Assembly: GCA_018873245.2 (NCBI GenBank)
Contig: JAEMBT020000006.1
Location: 1,185,804 to 1,249,803, forward strand
Direction of reading: 5' to 3'
DNA: 64,000 nt
Source: Archegozetes longisetosus
Taxonomy: Eukaryota > Arthropoda > Arachnida > Sarcoptiformes > Trhypochthoniidae
Shown: positions 59,640 to 64,000 of the stretch, piece after piece
Numbering within the stretch: position 1 is the stretch's first letter
Layout: the number at the start of each line of letters is the position of its first letter
Notes under the pieces: model-generated
Database searches by the model: none
What the model saw: only the letters and a program-made list of their open reading frames with translations
Told to the model about the DNA's origin: nothing
Program-made: the position numbers and the translations under genes

Positions 59640-60310
59640 CTGTTTGACATATTGAATAGATTCTAGCTTTTTATCTAATTAAATTCTCAGCCTTGAAGAT
59701 AGTTAGTTGCTATACTGTTAAATTGTAAATTAAAAACAATATTTTTTCTGTAATTAAATGTGTATCAATGGAAAAACTGCGATCGCATCAAATGATAAGA
59801 TTTGTACATCAAATTCCAAGTTATGAAACATTTGCAATTTTTCACATTGTCCAATATTGACTTCGAAGTTTTGTCAAAAATTGGATGCCATAAGATTATT
59901 AACAATAAATGATTCATTAATTAGCAGTAGTCTCAAACATATTTTGACCTAACTTGAAGATAATCAAATCAAAATGTGTAGTTGTATCGAGCAAATTAGT
60001 TGTGAATTTTAGTTCTCTTTGCTCTGCAGTGCAATTGCTTTTATATGAAATGATTGTTTTTTATCAAATGACAATAGCATGATTTTTGCAATCAGAGCTG
60101 TATCACAAGTATACATAAGATTACATAGACATTACCATTTCATTTAGTCTATCTTTTGTAAAACTGACTGCATTTGCATCGGATCGTCAGCTTCTGATCT
60201 CTATAATTTTGGACAACCATAGTTGTATTTACAGGGTTTAATAAAAAAAAAGTTTCATGTGTTTTATTAATGATAATCAATGATTAGCACTGAGTGGCAA
60301 CTACATACTA
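59640..60310. other. AT-rich stretch upstream of GH27 copy B
   Basis: No gene recognised. It ends at the outer arm of the fold-back element. Confidence 0.4.
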
Positions 60311-61155
60311 ACAATGGAATGTGCGATTATTGATAAGTTCTCTCTATGTTCCGATAGTTTGTATAAAATGTTGGGCTCATAAATAACACATTTATTTTAT
60401 AATTGCATTCAAATGGCCATTCCATCATAACTAAATTAATTAATTAAAATTAAGGATAATCCATATCAGAATAAGTATCAATACTTAACATGTTCCTTAC
60501 GGTGGCGCATTGCAATAGTATAGGGGTCTCATGGTTGAGATCCTGGTTTCGAGTTCAAAGATTATATAAATTTTTCATTTACTTTTGTGATTGAGCGAAA
60601 ATTTTATGCACTTTTACAGTTTTAAAACTTAGATTTTAAATTTATCTTATGATAGTTAAATTTTCTATTATCTAAACCAAGGTGTATTTTTGGAAAATTC
60701 TTCGATCAAAACGGAGCAAGATTTCTAGAAATAATTTAATCTTACTATTAATTAAATTAAAACTAACATTTTAAGCTGTCTGTCAGTGATAATGATAAGA
60801 TTTCTCTGGTAATGATAGTAATAGGAACTACAGAATAAAAGTTTATTTTTTAAAAGTGTAAAAGTGCATAAAATTTTCGCTCGATCACAAAAAGTGAATG
60901 AAAAAATTATATAATCTCTGAACTCGAAACCAGTAGCGCGATTCTGGTACGAATCCTAAACTCGATCGTTACTTAATTATAAGATCGATCATTATAGTCT
61001 TTAAATTAAGCCTCGCTCTTCAATTAACGAGCGCTTTGAGAATCGATCATCACTTAAAATCGTACTAAACTTGATCTTAAACTTAAAGATCGCTTCGAGA
61101 ATAGCCCCCAGGATCTCAACCAAGAGAACTTATTAATAATCGCACGTTCCATTGT
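60311..61155. mobile_element. Fold-back element with insertions in both arms
   Basis: The outer arms (60311-60343 and 61123-61155) pair as ACAATGGAATGTGCGATTAT then TGATAAGTTCTCT, with two mismatches. The inner arms (about 60533-60628 and 60852-60933) pair over about 90 bp, containing CTGGTTTCGAGTTCA, then ATTATATAA, then GAGCGAAAATTTTATGCAC. In the right arm the junction between outer and inner parts is split by a separate element (60934-61107). In the left arm it is split by about 187 bp of different sequence (60345-60531). No coding capacity. Confidence 0.7.
60934..61107. mobile_element. Small element nested in the right arm of the fold-back element
   Basis: A 174-bp insert is bounded by CCAG on both sides (60930-60933 and 61108-61111). 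The left arm of the host element shows the uninterrupted version (on the plus strand, GATCCTGGTTTCGAG), giving an empty site. The insert is rich in GATC words (GATCGATC, GATCTTAAACTTAAAGATCG) and its ends are weakly inverted (GCGATTCTGG against GCTATTCTCG). The duplicated bases could be 3 or 4. Confidence 0.6.
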
Positions 61156-61633
61156 AAACGTAGGCTCGAAACGCCATCTGTCAAACTAAAAATCAAAGTG
61201 CTACCAACATCTACCTATTTTGCTTAGAAGCAAACATTCACACGATTATTATTGAACACAAGACAATACTTTATCAGATCTTGTCTTGCAGTACTTTACA
61301 TGAAAATCCAGAAGAGTTTTTGTTCATAATTATTTTAGTTTTTAACCCAAATTCAATAACTTTAAGAGTATACAATTTACGCAATAAAATGCCTAAAATA
61401 GCCTCATGCATTGTGTTTTGCTTAAATATTTGTGATAACTCAGTATTGAATAAACTCTGATTTTTAAATTATTCTAATTACACTCGTATCAAAAATTTAG
61501 CCCATTTTAAACTTAATTTCTTGTTAGTTAAATATTCGAAGTGTTTCAACAGTATTAATATCTTTATATAGTGTTTGCCAGTAGCTTTATAAGATAAACT
61601 TTCCTGTTATTATTTATCGGGTATTTTAGAAGT

Positions 61634-62146
61634 TTATTTATTATTTGGTTGTTGTCGCACAATTTGATTAACTACAACATTAATATTCTGCTTCTGATTA
61701 TGTTGGGTGTTAGGTCGTGGCTTATGTGAAGCATCCTGTTCCCTCTTAGGTCGAGAGTATTGTTGTTTCACAACCTGTACTTCAATGTTAATTGTATGAT
61801 TGTCTTGATTTTGAGCTGTAGTTTTTGGTCTTTGTTGACTATTCGGTGCTTTATGTGGTTTTACATCCATCTTCGGCTTATGCTGTATACTTGGCCCTGG
61901 TCTTTGTTGGATACTTGGTCCCGGTCTTTGTTGGATATTCTGTCCTATCTGTATAACTGTACCCTGATTAACATGATTTTGAATTACTGGTTTTGGACGA
62001 TGATCAATATTATGATATCTAGGCGATTGTTTTATCTGTTGGTTTGGTTGCTGACCATTTTGATTATTCCGATGCTGAGCATTTTGTTTAGGTCGAGCCT
62101 GAATATTCTGGATAACTTGTATTTGCACATTCTGTCGGCTACTCAT
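61634..62146 (-). CDS. Small Gln/Asn/Pro-rich basic protein
   Basis: The frame reads 170 residues from ATG 62146 (MSSRQNVQIQVIQNIQARPK) to TAA at 61634; an in-frame ATG six codons upstream lies across the splice site. A 5' untranslated exon seems to end CTGAAG|GTGAGG (62222/62221). A 65-bp intron and an acceptor TGCTTAG|GAAAG (62157/62156) precede the ATG. Downstream TAAATAATAAATAAAC supplies a poly(A) signal. The protein is nearly free of Cys and Trp and repeats a pattern of hydrophobic-alternating stretches (NVQIQVIQNI, TVIQIGQNI, TINIEVQVV, NINVVVNQIV) separated by QxRP units, including GPSIQQRP twice. No signal peptide is visible. No family recognised. It may be a structural or amyloid-like low-complexity protein; function unknown. 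Confidence 0.55.
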   Translation of the reverse strand: MSSRQNVQIQVIQNIQARPKQNAQHRNNQNGQQPNQQIKQSPRYHNIDHRPKPVIQNHVNQGTVIQIGQNIQQRPGPSIQQRPGPSIQHKPKMDVKPHKAPNSQQRPKTTAQNQDNHTINIEVQVVKQQYSRPKREQDASHKPRPNTQHNQKQNINVVVNQIVRQQPNNK

Positions 62147-62788
62147 TTTAGCTTTCCTAAGCATTGGAAGTTTAAATTTGATTGAAGAGAAAATTGTTAA
62201 AAAAATTAATTACTACCTCACCTTCAGTTAAACAGCAATGGATACTTTCATTAAGTTTTATCAACTATCTTCAGCGAACATTAAAGCGTTAAGTACAATA
62301 TGAGAAGTTAGAGCAGTCAATATCAATAACAATTTTTAAAATATAAATCACTTTTAAAAAAGAGCTCAAATTCAAAAATATTTATTGTAAATAATAGAGA
62401 AAAATGGCGTATTTTAAGAAAAAATTTTTTCCATTGTTTGTAAAATTTTTGCGTTCTACTGAATAACAATCGGTTTTATCCAATCTTATCTCTATTTTCA
62501 ACAAGGACTTTCGACAAGAACAAAATGCTTACAGTTATATCTAATCTAAAATAGTGGCTAGGATTGCAAATGTTTTAAAACGTTGTTTTAAACATTGTTT
62601 TATAACAATTTAAAACACTGTTTTAAAACCTTATGAAAATTTCTTTTAAAACAATACATTAAAGGAGAAATTTACTATCAGATTGATAGTAAATTCGAAA
62701 AGCATATTATTTCCTGTTAAAGTAGTCAGTAGAGTTTTGGCAGTCCAGGAAGTAATAGTTACTACGAGTCCTATTTTCCTACCTTATA

Positions 62789-64000
62789 CTAGGTCGGACT
62801 AAAATTTTTTGGACTCTTATATCTTAGCTTGAAAGATAATGATTAACCGTAAACACTTGATTCTTAATCAGTATTGTTTACCAATCTGAACTATGTGGTC
62901 GCATGTGAATTCGCTCTTTATTTTAATACTTATTTTCATAGACCCGATTCGAGCTTCAACTACACGTGAAGAACAGTGGGCTTTTATTAAGCTACACTAT
63001 TTATTAGAAGATACAGCTGCCGAAATTCACCGCATGTTGGATAAAGAAGCTCGATCATTAGCCCTTTCCAGATCAGACGTCTATTATATTTAGAACCAAT
63101 TTCGAGACGGAGAGCGTAAAGCCTGTAAACAGATATTGGTTGTAGGGAGACCTCGAACTGCGACTGATGAGGAAACCACAGAAAAATTGAGAAAGCTTTT
63201 ATTGAACGATAGAAATTGGAGTACATTAGATTATGAAGATTATTTAAATATAAGTCCCTCGAGTGTGAAATGTATTCTGAGGGAATTACATGCACGAAAG
63301 GTTTGTACTAGATGGGTACCTCACAGTCTTAACCCCGTTCAGAAACAACTGAGAGTAGAAATATCACAAGAGCATCCTAATGAACATTCAAAGGATCCCA
63401 CATTTCTGGAAAGGATGATCACTATTGATGAAACATATGTAAAATACTATGACCCGAAAGATATCAAATCAGGTAAAGAATGGCGCCGACCAGAGCAAGA
63501 ATCGTAATTGTCTTTTGAAAAATATGTGTCAATCTCAAAATGTGCCAGCGGCTTTGTTTTACATTCTAGGCCAGTGAAAGTTAGAGCATCGATAGGAGAT
63601 TTGAAGATGGTTCTAATTGCAGCATTTCACAAAGATAGGGTCCTTGCATGGCAATTTCTGCCAAGAAATGAAATGGTCAATTCTGTCAAATATCTCGAAT
63701 TTCTAGAGAATCGGCTGTACCCAGAGATCAGACGAGCACGGATTCATCGAACACTCATCCTCCACGATAATGTTTCCCCTGCAAACAGCCCGCAATCGAG
63801 GATTTCTTTAATCGACACCGTTGGAGGGTCTTAAGACACCCCTCCGTACAGCCCGGATTTAAGCCCCCCGGATATTGATGGGTTCACTAAAATAAAGCAG
63901 ACTCATAAAGGTGTCAGATACCAGAATGAGGTTGATCTCATACGTGCTTTTGAGGGACCTATAAATGAAATAAATACAAAAAATTCATTTGAAGGAATAA
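62789..64000 (+). pseudogene. mariner-family transposon with three in-frame stops, cut by the window end
   Basis: A terminal repeat-like CTAGGTCGGACTAAAATTTT follows TA at 62787-62788. The transposase frame (about 62958 on) reads STTREEQWAFIKLHYLLEDT, stop TAG (63091-63093), then NQFRDGERKACKQ, GRPRTATDEE (HTH linker), SVKCILRELHARKVCTRWVP, TIDETYVKYYDPK, stop TAA (63505-63507), then ILHDNVSP, stop TAA (63832-63834), TPPYSPDLSPPD. All pieces stay in one frame. The DD34D spacing from the Asp of HDN to the Asp of PPD is 34 residues, counting the stop as one. The active-site aspartates are preserved, so decay is by substitution only. The 3' end lies outside. Confidence 0.9.

Noticed and set aside
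60500..60560. tRNA- or SINE-like sequence with A-box-like TGGCGCATTGCAATAG and B-box-like GGTTTCGAGTTC
   Set aside because: The B box does not fit GGTTCGANTCC, no cloverleaf closes, and the right part belongs to an arm of the fold-back element.

Overview
The window is about 64 kb of very AT-rich animal nuclear DNA. It has interrupted genes with GT-AG introns, several only 50-65 bp long, and a high load of DNA-transposon debris. The gene content is an SLC12 cation-chloride cotransporter, a stomatin, and secreted GH27 alpha-galactosidases. With a CR1-like LINE, a mariner, piggyBac-like and hAT-like remnants and a DUF4817-type helix-turn-helix fragment, this suggests an arthropod. A mite or other arachnid is possible, but that is inference only.

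Layout. 1-12.4 kb holds no recognisable gene, only two (CT)n microsatellites and a fold-back element. 12.4-16.1 kb holds a broken GH27 gene on the plus strand, bracketed by two copies of a hAT-like element. 16.1-29.8 kb is almost gene-free, with one candidate coding fragment and several inverted-repeat elements. 29.8-34.4 kb holds a degenerate CR1-type LINE on the minus strand with a 2A-like motif and a piggyBac MITE nested in its 3' part. It is flanked by two small transposase-like helix-turn-helix fragments and a candidate small secreted peptide. 36.6-37.9 kb is a two-exon stomatin (minus). 38.6-39.7 kb holds two inverted-repeat elements. 41.2-41.6 kb is a broken acidic reading frame. 43.7-52.4 kb is a complete 16-exon SLC12 (NKCC/NCC-type) gene on the plus strand, which I assembled exon by exon to 1025 residues. 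54.1-55.1 kb is a terminal-inverted-repeat element. 55.2-59.5 kb is a tandem head-to-tail pair of intact seven-exon alpha-galactosidase genes (minus). 60.3-61.2 kb is a fold-back element with nested insertions, 61.6-62.2 kb a small Gln/Asn/Pro-rich protein gene (minus), and 62.8 kb to the end a mariner pseudogene.

The GH27 family is the most informative part. The plus-strand pseudogene lies about 41 kb from the intact pair and in opposite orientation. It is a mosaic of stretches resembling one intact copy and then the other. It spans exactly one gene-plus-spacer period, with both breakpoints at one spacer position. That position carries a hAT-type 8-bp target duplication in the pseudogene and is empty in the spacer between the intact genes. 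The two intact enzymes differ at a substrate-recognition position (CEWPL versus CEWPG), so they may differ in specificity.

No prokaryote-style operon, CRISPR array, rRNA or convincing tRNA is present. All statements about homology come from reading the sequence and from recall of family motifs; no search was run.
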